DNA of 10,064 nt. Source: Euperipatoides rowelli. Taxonomy: Eukaryota > Onychophora > Udeonychophora > Euonychophora > Peripatopsidae. The first letter of the stretch is position 1. The number at the start of each line of letters is the position of its first letter. The notes beneath the pieces were generated by a model. It was not told where the DNA came from. It searched no databases and saw only the letters and a program-made list of their open reading frames with translations. Location: assembly GCA_003024985.2 (NCBI GenBank), contig PXIH01S0001429.1, one strand, 5' to 3'. Positions 1 to 7,179 of this stretch are shown here, piece after piece. A program made the translations under genes and the position numbers.

Positions 1-946
1 TATTAATTAAAAAATTACTCTATATTTTATTAAAGTGTCTGGAAGTTGTAAAATAAATTACCAATAACTTTGAAATATTGTCTCCATTGATTAGAGCTAA
101 ATATAACTACTGTCATCACGAATAGAGTCAATAGTTACGATTATTTATTTATTTATTTTTTCTGGGATTGGGATGGATTTGATAAATGCAGCGGCTGTCA
201 CGCGATTTAAAACATGGCTGCTGCTTTGTTTTTATATTTTAAATTATAAATAAATAGTAAAAAGGGGGGTGAAATAGAAGTTATTCAGATTTTATTTGAA
301 AACACTTTTTCTTTTCATACGTTTATGTGGAATCTTAAAAATAGGCAGTATTATTAAGTTTTGAAAAATTCTTCGGACATTTTTTTTTCATGCGTTATAT
401 TTATACAGTAGGCTTATCCTACGATTAGGATTTAGGCTATATTTTGTTTGAAGAGCTTGGTCTTTTTTCTCCCCAAAAGACACTACATTGTTGCCCCGTG
501 CATTCTACCGGGTTTTTAAGAATCGTAATTGAAGTGAATTAGACTCATTCTCTAAAGAATTTAATTACAAATTAAAATAGCTATATTTTACACCTATTTT
601 AAATCTCTTATTGTGCCATTTTTTTTGCATGCAAGCAAATATGCATCCGACATTTTTCGGCGGGTTTTTCAATTATTTTAAGGGTGAAATAGGCGTCTAG
701 ATGCGTTAACGTGATCCCTGTTCACACCTATTTTTTATTTGACTTCCTAAATTTTTTTACTTGCTCCAAGCGTTTTTAATTGGTAATTTGGGTGGGAAAT
801 ATTACTAATTCATGGAATAGTCATACTGGAATTCAATTTCCCTAATGAATACATTTAACAAACGACAGAATATGAATACAATTAAAAAACTGTTTGACGA
901 TAGGATGCTCTAACACTTAGAATATTAAGAATGATAAATTATATAC
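1..946. other. AT-rich stretch without a supported gene
   Basis: This should be intron or 3' part of the minus-strand gene. It contains an (ATTT)n run at 141-160, an imperfect GCAGC-type inverted repeat at 188-224, and a weak hairpin formed by GAAATAGGCGT (686-696) and ACACCTATTTT (724-734). A 39-codon minus-strand frame ends at 388 behind a poor acceptor. None of these amounts to a gene. Confidence 0.5.
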
Positions 947-1029
947 CTGTTTATTATATAAACCAGTAAATTCAACAACTTCAGAATAGGACATGTTGAT
1001 TTTCTTACTCACTCCACATACATTAAGAC
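947..1029 (-). CDS. internal exon 3 of an unrecognised minus-strand gene
   Basis: This is an 83-nt exon on the minus strand. Its acceptor is a T-rich tract ending TTTTTATAG (AG at 1031-1030), and its donor is CAG|GTATAT. The first two bases (GT) complete the codon left open by exon 5134-5191, giving glycine. The remaining 27 codons are open, beginning LNVCGVSKKINM and ending EVVEFTGLYNKQ, and the exon finishes at phase 0. The composition (mixed polar residues, few of the F/I/K/N runs typical of chance AT-rich frames) is coding-like. With the previous exon it gives the turn Y-I-T-G-L-N-V. The next exon should lie to the left with a phase-0 acceptor. A weak candidate is noted at 388-504, but the intron may run out of the window. 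Product unknown. Confidence 0.58.
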
Positions 1030-1314
1030 CTATAAAAACAAATTATTATGTTTAAATATCATTACAGTTTCTATTGTAGTATGTAAATCACATGAACTAA
1101 AAAAAAATAAAGTAGATTCCAATAAATAATATGCTTAAAAATATACCAATGAATGATTACCGGTAACTATTTTTAATATCAGCGAAGAAATTTCTTTAAA
1201 TTTAGTGTCTAATTGAAATACTCATTCAGCCAAAGTTATTTTTCATTTTAAGAAGTATTGTTACGTTACTACTTTATCTCTGAGAGAATATAAAGTTGTT
1301 ACCAAAGACCCAGG

Positions 1315-1328
1315 GTTACCATGGTAAC
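1315..1328. promoter_or_regulatory. perfect RFX X-box palindrome
   Basis: GTTACCATGGTAAC matches the RFX-factor X-box (two GTTACC half-sites in inverted orientation with a 2-nt spacer) with no deviation. A further half-site-like GTTACC occurs just upstream at about 1298. RFX/DAF-19 X-boxes usually lie near starts of ciliary genes, but no start is visible here and the site is inside the inferred 4.1-kb intron. A functional role is inference only. Confidence 0.45.
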
Positions 1329-1378
1329 TACAGTTAAACAATTAAGTTTCGTTAATATTTTTTTTTTAATTATTGAAA

Positions 1379-1400
1379 TCGGGACAAATAGCTGTCCCGA
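1379..1400. repeat. inverted repeat, 8-bp arms
   Basis: TCGGGACA and TGTCCCGA are perfect inverted arms around AATAGC. The repeat opens a GC-richer islet of about 100 bp (to about 1480) that is open in more than one frame on both strands. I recognise no product. Confidence 0.8.
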
Positions 1401-1776
1401 AACCCTCTCTTGAGACACCACGAAGTTTGAATGGAATCCAGGTAAATCCCAGGTTCCCAGGACACCTGAGAGCCCTTGTATATATTGAAGAGTTATATTA
1501 AAATTTTAAGTGTTAATTTTTCATACAAATAAGAAAACAGAATGACATACTTTAAGATATAGGAAATGTGTTTTGTTTTTGGTGATGGTAAAATAAAATA
1601 ATAAATCTTAAAGAAAACTACAAAAAAGGACAAATGGATTTTACTACACATTACTAATGTTTAGACAATCTTTTCTGTTAGGACTTTGATATCACACTAC
1701 TTATCAGATTTAGAAAAGAACGAACACAATAACTTTCATAATCTGCTGATAAAATCTACTTTTACGTCATTTATAG

Positions 1777-1784
1777 ATCTAAAG
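1777..1784 (+). repeat. 8-bp target-site duplication, left copy (ATCTAAAG)
   Basis: This copy is identical to 3762-3769 and abuts the CAG terminus of the hAT element. The preceding G at 1776 also matches 3761, but there it is the last base of the element's CTG end. Confidence 0.85.
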
Positions 1785-2242
1785 CAGCGTTTCCAAACTT
1801 TTTCAAGTGAGGACCGGTATTTGCAAAAATTTTCTTCCACATCGATGAATCAAAAATTTTGATAAGGTTTTTTTTTTAACGTAAAACATTTTTTTTTTAT
1901 TAACCATAACATTTTATTTTATTATTTACAGTGAGCTATACATCATGCAATCAAGCAATCAAATAATTTGATATTAATATCAATAAATCAAAATAAAAGA
2001 TAAACCTTTTATCTGTTTCAAAGTAATAGCCTACAGTACAGTAATTTTATTTTTGAGTTAGATTTTGGATGCAATTAACTAAAAAAATGAATACCGGTAA
2101 CTATATTTTTAATGAGTAGGGTGCACTGAGCTGCAATATTTGTTATTCGACAATGTAGTTGACTTTAGAATAATGAAATAAATAACAACAAATAGTAAAG
2201 TTTTTGTATTAAAATTCATGCATATTTACGTTGCCTAAAAAC

Positions 2243-2260
2243 GCTAACATTAATGTTAGC
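2243..2260. repeat. perfect 18-bp palindrome
   Basis: GCTAACATTAATGTTAGC equals its own reverse complement and lies in the interior of the hAT element. No function is assigned. Confidence 0.9.
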
Positions 2261-2261
2261 A

Positions 2262-2300
2262 TTTCATAAACAAAATATGTTTATGAAAACATATTTTGTT
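2262..2300. repeat. two overlapping, mutually exclusive inverted repeats
   Basis: The first repeat has 10-bp arms TTTCATAAAC (2262-2271) and GTTTATGAAA (2279-2288). The second has 14-bp arms AACAAAATATGTTT (2269-2282) and AAACATATTTTGTT (2287-2300). All arms match perfectly. Bases 2279-2282, 2269-2271 and 2287-2288 belong to both, so only one hairpin can form at a time. This is probably internal palindromic structure of the hAT derivative. Confidence 0.85.
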
Positions 2301-2610
2301 AAAAAAATAACAACAAATAATAAAACTTTTAAGTTAAACTTTATTTGTTTATGCTTAAGGGGACCGTTTCATCAAAATCATGAAATTTAGATCCAAAAAT
2401 TGAGTTTTCAATTTGTGAATTTTCAAAATCTTCAATTTAAAATTTATTTTAATATACCCCTTCTTGAACTTTGAGTAAAAAATATTTTCCAATTGGCAAT
2501 TTGCATGTTAAATAATAAATTTTCAACCCGTTGTTTGGACTCATAAAAATGAACGTATATCGCCATTATACATATCAAAATTTTCAGAATGAAGACTAAT
2601 GGATTCTAGC

Positions 2611-2708
2611 AAATTTAAAGTGATGACGTCTTTTATAATCTTAGTTTTTTTTTCTATATATATTTGTTACTTCATTTTCTATTTGCAGGAATTTAAATTG
2701 TGACGTCA
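2611..2708 (+). repeat. direct repeats containing CRE-like TGACGTC
   Basis: AATTTAAAGTGATGACGTC (ending at 2630) and AATTTAAATTGTGACGTC (ending at 2707) are near copies 77 bp apart. The second includes the full cAMP-response palindrome TGACGTCA at 2701-2708. A CCAAT-type pentamer ATTGG follows at about 2741, and clustered TATATA lies between the copies near 2655. The block falls inside the TTAA-flanked element. It could be a relic of an element promoter, but no transcript is evident. Confidence 0.4.
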
Positions 2709-3117
2709 TTTTTGAATAATGAGCTAATAGAACATTTCTGATTGGCTGTCCTTGATCACCTGAGCACTGGTGTCTGTTTAACTTGCTCAGTGTATTTCCA
2801 CACTCAGCATTTCAAAGTTGTCAGTTATTTTTCTTATTAATTTAGTTGAAATTAAATATTTCTTATAAATAATTAGCCAAACATTTTAATTCCTTATAAT
2901 CTAAAATAGAATATTTGTTCCGAGTGAATTTAGTGTAAAAACTCATAACTAATTGTAAAAAAATTCACGTTCTTTCTGGGCAAGAACTTTTGCACTTTGC
3001 TATTTCTTTTGTACATTATTTTTTCTGTCAATAAACTATAATAGTAATAAATAATAAAAATACCGTAATTGATTTGTAATCTCAACTCCGATTTTTCAAT
3101 TCTTTAGTAGGCCTACC

Positions 3118-3189
3118 GTATCTCATAGGGTCATATCATCCAATAAAAGATCTTTCCTTGATACTATTTAATAAAAACAATGTCTTCAA
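3118..3189 (+). repeat. direct repeat, copy A
   Basis: This copy begins GTATCTCATAGGG and continues through AGATCTTTCCTTGATAC, TTTAATAAAAA and TGTCTTC. It aligns along its whole length with 3601-3672, with roughly a quarter of positions differing. The two copies are 483 bp apart inside the TTAA-flanked element. Confidence 0.75.
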
Positions 3190-3558
3190 TTGTCTTGATA
3201 AAATTCAACTTCAATTATCTCAGATTATTTTTATCTGTATCCCTAATCCTTGCTGAAGATTATACCCCTATATATGCTTCAATTGGTCTGAAATTTTTAC
3301 CAAATTCTCTTTATATATTGCTGTCCGGAGTGATCTATCAAAAAAGTTTAAATTATTATTATTTTCTTATTTTATTTTAGTCAAATTTTAAAATTTTCGA
3401 ACGTCAATTTTACGTTAAAAATTTTACAATTTTTTTTTAAATATTAAAATTACAAATAGTCTACTCCGGAAAGTGGTTAAATGACAACATTAAAAAAAAA
3501 AAATCATACAATATTTAGTATGTACAATTTTCGCCAAGAAAAAAAAAGAGAAAAATCC

Positions 3559-3568
3559 AAGATGGCGG
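3559..3568 (+). promoter_or_regulatory. YY1/Pho-like motif AAGATGGCGG
   Basis: CCAAGATGGCGGTCC contains the core AAGATGGCGG recognised by the YY1/Pleiohomeotic zinc-finger family. It lies inside the TTAA element, just left of direct-repeat copy B. It is a single motif match with no other evidence of function. Confidence 0.25.
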
Positions 3569-3600
3569 TCCAACCTGCATTCTGGGACTTTTTTTTTTTA

Positions 3601-3672
3601 GTTTCTCATAGGGGCCTATCATCACACAGGAGATCTTTCCTGGATACCTTTCAATAAAAAAAATTGGTCTTC
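3601..3672 (+). repeat. direct repeat, copy B
   Basis: This copy begins GTTTCTCATAGGGG, with AGATCTTTCCTGGATAC and TTTCAATAAAAA following in the same order as copy A. It lies directly inside the right terminus of the TTAA element. Copy A may therefore be the subterminal part of a second, truncated copy. Confidence 0.75.
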
Positions 3673-3761
3673 GACAGAACCGGCCCCTTAAGTTGTCATG
3701 GACAGTCACTTTCTTTCCACGGTCCAATGCCGGTCCGTGGACAACATTTTAAGTAATTCTG

Positions 3762-3769
3762 ATCTAAAG
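3762..3769 (+). repeat. 8-bp target-site duplication, right copy (ATCTAAAG)
   Basis: This is the exact copy of 1777-1784, immediately after the CTG that ends the hAT element. Confidence 0.85.
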
Positions 3770-4278
3770 TAATGACACAGTTATCTGTATTTGGAGATAA
3801 CTATTAAATAAAATAATTTCAGTGTTGGAGATACTGTAAACTGTTGGGTGGAACATCCAAAATGGCCGTTACATTTTTCTGGAAAGGCCATGAAACTATT
3901 TACATAAAAAAATGACAGGAACGGAGATTTATGAACGTTACTTTTCTAGTTAGAATTTATAAAAAAGAGTGTTGCAAACAAAATCAAATGGCTAAAAAAA
4001 GTAAAAATAGCCTAATACTATTAAAAGGGATGTTCTGTTGCGAAATTGGGGTCACAATAAATTCCTTCATACTGAGAACCATATTTACTAACTCTATGTT
4101 GATGGAAAAAAAATATGTTTTTTATTCAGTTTTAAAGTCTAGAAAAAAACTTATTTTTTTCATATTAAAAATTAAAATAAATCACTTTTTATTTACATAT
4201 TTTTGTTATTCAATTAATTGTCTTTCTAAAAATTTAAATTATTACAAATTTCCATAAATTTTATTAGGCCTATACCAG

Positions 4279-4294
4279 TACTGTACATACAGTA
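4279..4294. repeat. short inverted repeat TACTGTA / TACAGTA
   Basis: Exact 7-bp arms surround CA. The word TACAGTA/TACTGTA recurs many times through the window, so this may be an instance of that repeated word rather than a separate element. Confidence 0.6.
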
Positions 4295-5133
4295 TATGGA
4301 AAAATAATACATTTTTACACATTAATATTAATAGTTTTTATTAAAAAATAATTTTTTACTTATAGTCTGTAACTATCTGCCAAACATTAGGCTACTATAT
4401 TTAGGTTAAGTGTGATTTTTCTTATTTTATGAATTGATGATTATAAACAGGTTTAGACTTATTAATTTTACCACAAAAAAATACATGACCAATTTTGTAC
4501 TCGAAAATTGCACTACTTCTCTAATTTTTTTTTTTTACATCTTCACTATATACAGTAATTAGCCTAGCTATATTAACTTGAGACAATCCTCAAGCAAAAT
4601 CATTGATATAGGCTACACCCTGTAAATAAATGAGTGATTTCAGTATAGCAATCAGTTAAAGATTAGTAGCATTTTTATAGCTAAATTCTTAATAAGGATC
4701 AATTTTGTTAAGAGTCTTCAGGATATTTAGAACTTCTCCGTCCCTAATGGAAATTAAATTCATCTTACTAATATTTGGCTTGTTTTATCTGGAAGAAAAC
4801 TTCAACTATTTATTAGCAACTAATAAACTTTTCAGATTTCATTATATTTGTATTTGCTATATAAAAAAAAAAACGTTCAAATTTTTTCTAGTTTTACAGG
4901 TAGGCTTGTGAAATTAATCAACATGGGTACAAAAGATTGGCTTCTATATTCCCCAAACACACTAAAAAATAACCTCTGTTAAGAATAATTGCTAAATTAA
5001 ACAGAGATAAAAAATTTTTGAGTGATATTTAAAAAAAAAAAAATCATTAAAAATTTCTTCAATTGAAGCCCTATAATAATATACAATACTAAACTCATTC
5101 ATATTGATAAATAGGTTGTATTTTATTCTTTAC

Positions 5134-5191
5134 CTGTGATATAACGGAGATGGATAGTCAATTCCCTTGTTATCCTTCTGATATTTTTATC
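5134..5191 (-). CDS. internal exon 2 of an unrecognised minus-strand gene
   Basis: This is a 58-nt exon on the minus strand. The acceptor is very strong, with an uninterrupted run of about 13 T followed by AG (5193-5192). The donor is CAG|GTAAAG. It starts at phase 0 and is open throughout, reading DKNIRRITRELTIHLRYIT plus one extra base (G). That G completes a glycine codon with the first two bases (GT) of the candidate exon at 947-1029, so the phases agree across a 4.1-kb intron. The peptide is basic and amphipathic, with hydrophobic residues at 4, 7, 11 and 18 of the exon, as in a short helical or coiled-coil segment. No catalytic motif is visible. I do not recognise the family. A helix ending in a [hydrophobic]-T-G-[hydrophobic] turn is found in some RWD-type kinetochore proteins such as CENP-P, but this is only a resemblance of pattern. 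Confidence 0.6.
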
Positions 5192-6004
5192 CTAAAAAAA
5201 AAAAAAGCAAGAATAAAAATTTAAAATAAAATTCACAATACTTGACAAAATAATTTATTTTATGAATCACTATTTGCAACAGATAATCGACATGTTGTTT
5301 TTCCAGCATTAGAGTATCATTATAAAATTAATTGAATGCCTATTAATAGCTAAAATACTAGGTGGTATTTTAAAAAAAAAAAAAATTTAAGTATAATTTG
5401 GTCTTTTATTAAAAATAATTAATACTTTTGGGGTCAGGTTTGTTTTCTCACAACCCTTGACGTTTTTTTTTTTTTGATTTTTAACTGTCTCATACTTTAT
5501 CATAAAATCTTTTACAAACCTTTTATTAGGTTTATTTTTTTTTTATAATTATCAGGATCACATATTCAAAATGGAAAAATTAAAAAAAAAAATAATGAAA
5601 GGTTATGAACCTAAAAGATGAAGGCAAATAATACAGTATGAAGCATAATAAAAATGCCAAGTTTGTGAAAACAATATATTTATTATTTTCCAACATTTGG
5701 CAGAATCCAAATAAATTAATTATTCTGGATAGGTCATACCAGTAGTAATGTGCCTAATTTTTTGTTTTAAATAAAAAGAGCTAGCATTTTAGCTAAATTA
5801 GTACATATTAAATTAAGGTGAAGTGGATAAGTGTCACCATGTTTTAGCATAGTTCAAGTTTATACACATAATTCTCAACCTTATTATAATAGATGGAGAC
5901 TTGAAATTTTGCACAGATAATTCCTATTACTGTATATTGTGTACTTGGTTGACATTTTTGTATGTTCTTTTATATAACGTGTTATGTAACATGAAGTCGC
6001 ATTG

Positions 6005-6038
6005 TTACACTTGCCCCAGCTTTTGGGGATAAGTGTAA
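6005..6038. repeat. hairpin built from the element's terminal motif
   Basis: TTACACTTGCCCC (6005-6017) pairs with GGGGATAAGTGTAA (6025-6038) around a 7-nt loop, with one asymmetric step. Both arms resemble the terminus of the surrounding element (…GGGATAAGTGTAACC). A further CACTTACCCCC follows at 6040-6050. Confidence 0.75.
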
Positions 6039-6110
6039 TCACTTACCCCCAAATTTCACTGATTCTGGCAATTTTTGATTTGTTGAATTATCTTTACTAC
6101 TAATCCAGTG

Positions 6111-6129
6111 TTGGTCGAAATTCGACCAA
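6111..6129. repeat. perfect 19-bp palindrome
   Basis: TTGGTCGAA and TTCGACCAA form exact arms around a single A. It lies just left of the 21-bp tandem duplication, within the TA-flanked element. No function is assigned. Confidence 0.85.
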
Positions 6130-6137
6130 TAAGAAAT

Positions 6138-6179
6138 TTCTTTGTAAAAAGCCGCCACTTCTTTGTAAAAAGCCGCCAC
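6138..6179 (+). repeat. perfect 21-bp tandem duplication
   Basis: TTCTTTGTAAAAAGCCGCCAC occurs twice back to back with no mismatch. It is notable for its GC-richer GCCGCCAC end in AT-rich DNA, and it lies inside the TA-flanked element. Confidence 0.95.
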
Positions 6180-6498
6180 AACGCTAAACAATGAATGTTT
6201 TAATTTTATATATAAATTTTAGCTCATTACACTCCCTCTCCATATAAACTTTAACTCTGCCAAATCTCACACTCCTCTGTGCGCCCAATATGCTTAAAAA
6301 GGGATCCAAAGTTTTCCCTTCACGTACTGTATATAGATTCTGTGAAAACTTATGAACTTTTTCGTGTGAACAAACCCAGAGGTGCTGAAAAATGTGAAAA
6401 CTAGAAAAACTAGTTTCTGATTAAAAACATATAAAATACATGAAACTTTTTTCCCTCAGAATGTGCCTTTCAAGTGTTTTGAAAACTTGAATAGAGTA

Positions 6499-6973
6499 CC
6501 GTCAATTGGGGTGAAGATGGTCACTTTTCATACATTTTTCTGCCCTGTTCATACTACTTCTATGTAAGCAGGTTTTAATTATTAAATATATTAGGACATC
6601 AGTGCCCTGCATAAACTTGGAGCATTATTTTATTATTTGATCATGTAGTTATTATGTAAATAATTAAAAACCAGCATGACCATTTTCACCCAACCTTGGG
6701 ATGAAGAAGGTCATTGCAGGAAATACCTTTTTGGTATTTCTCAGTTACGCTGGGTGTAGTTTGTCGCCGATTTTTAAAATGCATATATTTACCAATTGCA
6801 TGATTTTAAATCGATGATATATTATTATAAGGTGTGGAACTACATTTGCAGATAAATAATGATGATAGAAATTGGTTTTTATACCACTAATATTGATACG
6901 ATTTATTAATTATCAATAAATTGTTTAAAATGACCACTTTCACCCCACAAACCATCTTCACCCCATTTGACGG
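6499..6973 (+). mobile_element. 475-bp MITE nested in the 5816-7600 element
   Basis: The terminal inverted repeats are 23 bp with a single mismatch: left CCGTCAATTGGGGTGAAG..., right reverse-complemented CCGTCAAATGGGGTGAAG... Target dinucleotide TA occurs on both sides (6497-6498 and 6974-6975). It has no coding capacity. An internal hairpin lies at about 6677-6711 (GACC...CCC / GGG...GGTC). A second, offset copy of the terminal motif CTTTCACCCCAC occurs at about 6935. The TIRs are much better preserved than those of the host element, which agrees with a younger insertion. The TIR core GGTGAAG is shared with the outer element, so the two families may be related. Confidence 0.88.
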
Positions 6974-7137
6974 TATTCAAAATCTTTAGTGTAAGAAGTA
7001 CCACATTCAGTTTTCCTTTTATAGTTTCACACTACCGTATGTTTGATGTTGATTTCCACAACTCATTCCATTAAGCCTGTAAGAAAACATGCAATTTGGT
7101 GCAAGAAAAGAAATCAAAATGGAAAGTAAAACAAAAA

Positions 7138-7179
7138 TATCAGCAGAAAATTAGCAAATATCAGCAGAAAACTAACAAA
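7138..7179 (+). repeat. 21-bp tandem duplication, two mismatches
   Basis: Two consecutive units beginning TATCAGCAGAAAA differ at two positions (TTAGC versus CTAAC). They have the same period as the duplication at 6138-6179 but unrelated sequence. Confidence 0.85.

Larger units (their letters stand above)
2181..2324 (+). repeat. 19-bp direct repeats flanking a hairpin cluster
   Basis: AATAACAACAAATAGTAAA at 2181-2199 recurs with one change at 2306-2324. Between the two lie an 18-bp perfect palindrome and two overlapping hairpins. The block sits inside the hAT element, left of the TTAA insert. Confidence 0.7.
2359..3687 (+). mobile_element. TTAA-flanked element nested in the hAT element, piggyBac-like
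   Basis: TTAA occurs at both borders (2355-2358 and 3688-3691), next to a short imperfect inverted repeat. The left end begins GGGGACCGTT, and the right end reverse-complemented begins GGGGCCGGTT. TTAA duplication is the mark of the piggyBac superfamily, and short poor TIRs are common in its non-autonomous members. The interior has no transposase frame. Close to the right end it carries one copy of a 72-bp direct repeat, with the other copy at 3118-3189. The assignment rests on short motifs in AT-rich DNA, so the TTAA borders could be coincidental. The strongest support is that CTTAAGGGG recurs inverted exactly where a nested insert would explain the unusual length of the hAT element. Confidence 0.5.
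1785..3761 (+). mobile_element. hAT-superfamily DNA transposon, non-autonomous, interrupted
   Basis: The two ends are imperfect inverted repeats. The left end reads CAGCGTTTCC, then about 20 bases later GGACCGGTATTTG. The right end, reverse-complemented, reads CAGAATTACTT, then GGACCGGCATTGG at the same spacing. Start with CAG, an AAACTTTTT stretch and an inner GGACCGG block are typical of hAT termini. An identical 8-bp flank, ATCTAAAG, lies at 1777-1784 and 3762-3769, which is the target-duplication length expected for hAT. No transposase frame remains. Removing the TTAA-flanked insert at 2359-3687 leaves an element of roughly 650 bp, which suits a MITE-like derivative. The termini have diverged (about half of the outer 20 bases differ), so the insertion is old. 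Strand is nominal. Confidence 0.85.
1030..5133 (-). other. intron of about 4.1 kb carrying nested transposons
   Basis: This is the inferred intron between exons 5134-5191 and 947-1029, with donor GTAAAG at the right end and acceptor TATAG at the left end (minus strand). It holds the hAT element at 1785-3761, a nested TTAA element, the X-box palindrome at 1315-1328 and a GC-richer islet at 1379-1490. The part from 3770 to 5133 is AT-rich, with several A or T runs of 8-14 bases. It has no gene that I can support; short frames there are rich in I, L, F, K and N, as expected by chance. Confidence 0.5.

Noticed and set aside
3515-3727. 70-codon minus-strand open frame
   Set aside because: It spans the right end of the TTAA element, the hAT terminus and direct-repeat copy B. 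Copy A does not keep the frame, so it is a by-product of repeat sequence.
3931-4257. 108-codon plus-strand open frame
   Set aside because: It lies in one of the most AT-rich parts, its residues are mostly K, N, I, L, F and S, and it has no domain, splice context or signal. Length alone is not far from chance in such DNA.
7033-7078. Strong-looking minus-strand acceptor (TTTTCTTACAG) with a short open frame and GTAGTG donor
   Set aside because: It sits inside the TA-flanked transposon, the donor is poor, and its phase does not fit between the neighbouring exons.
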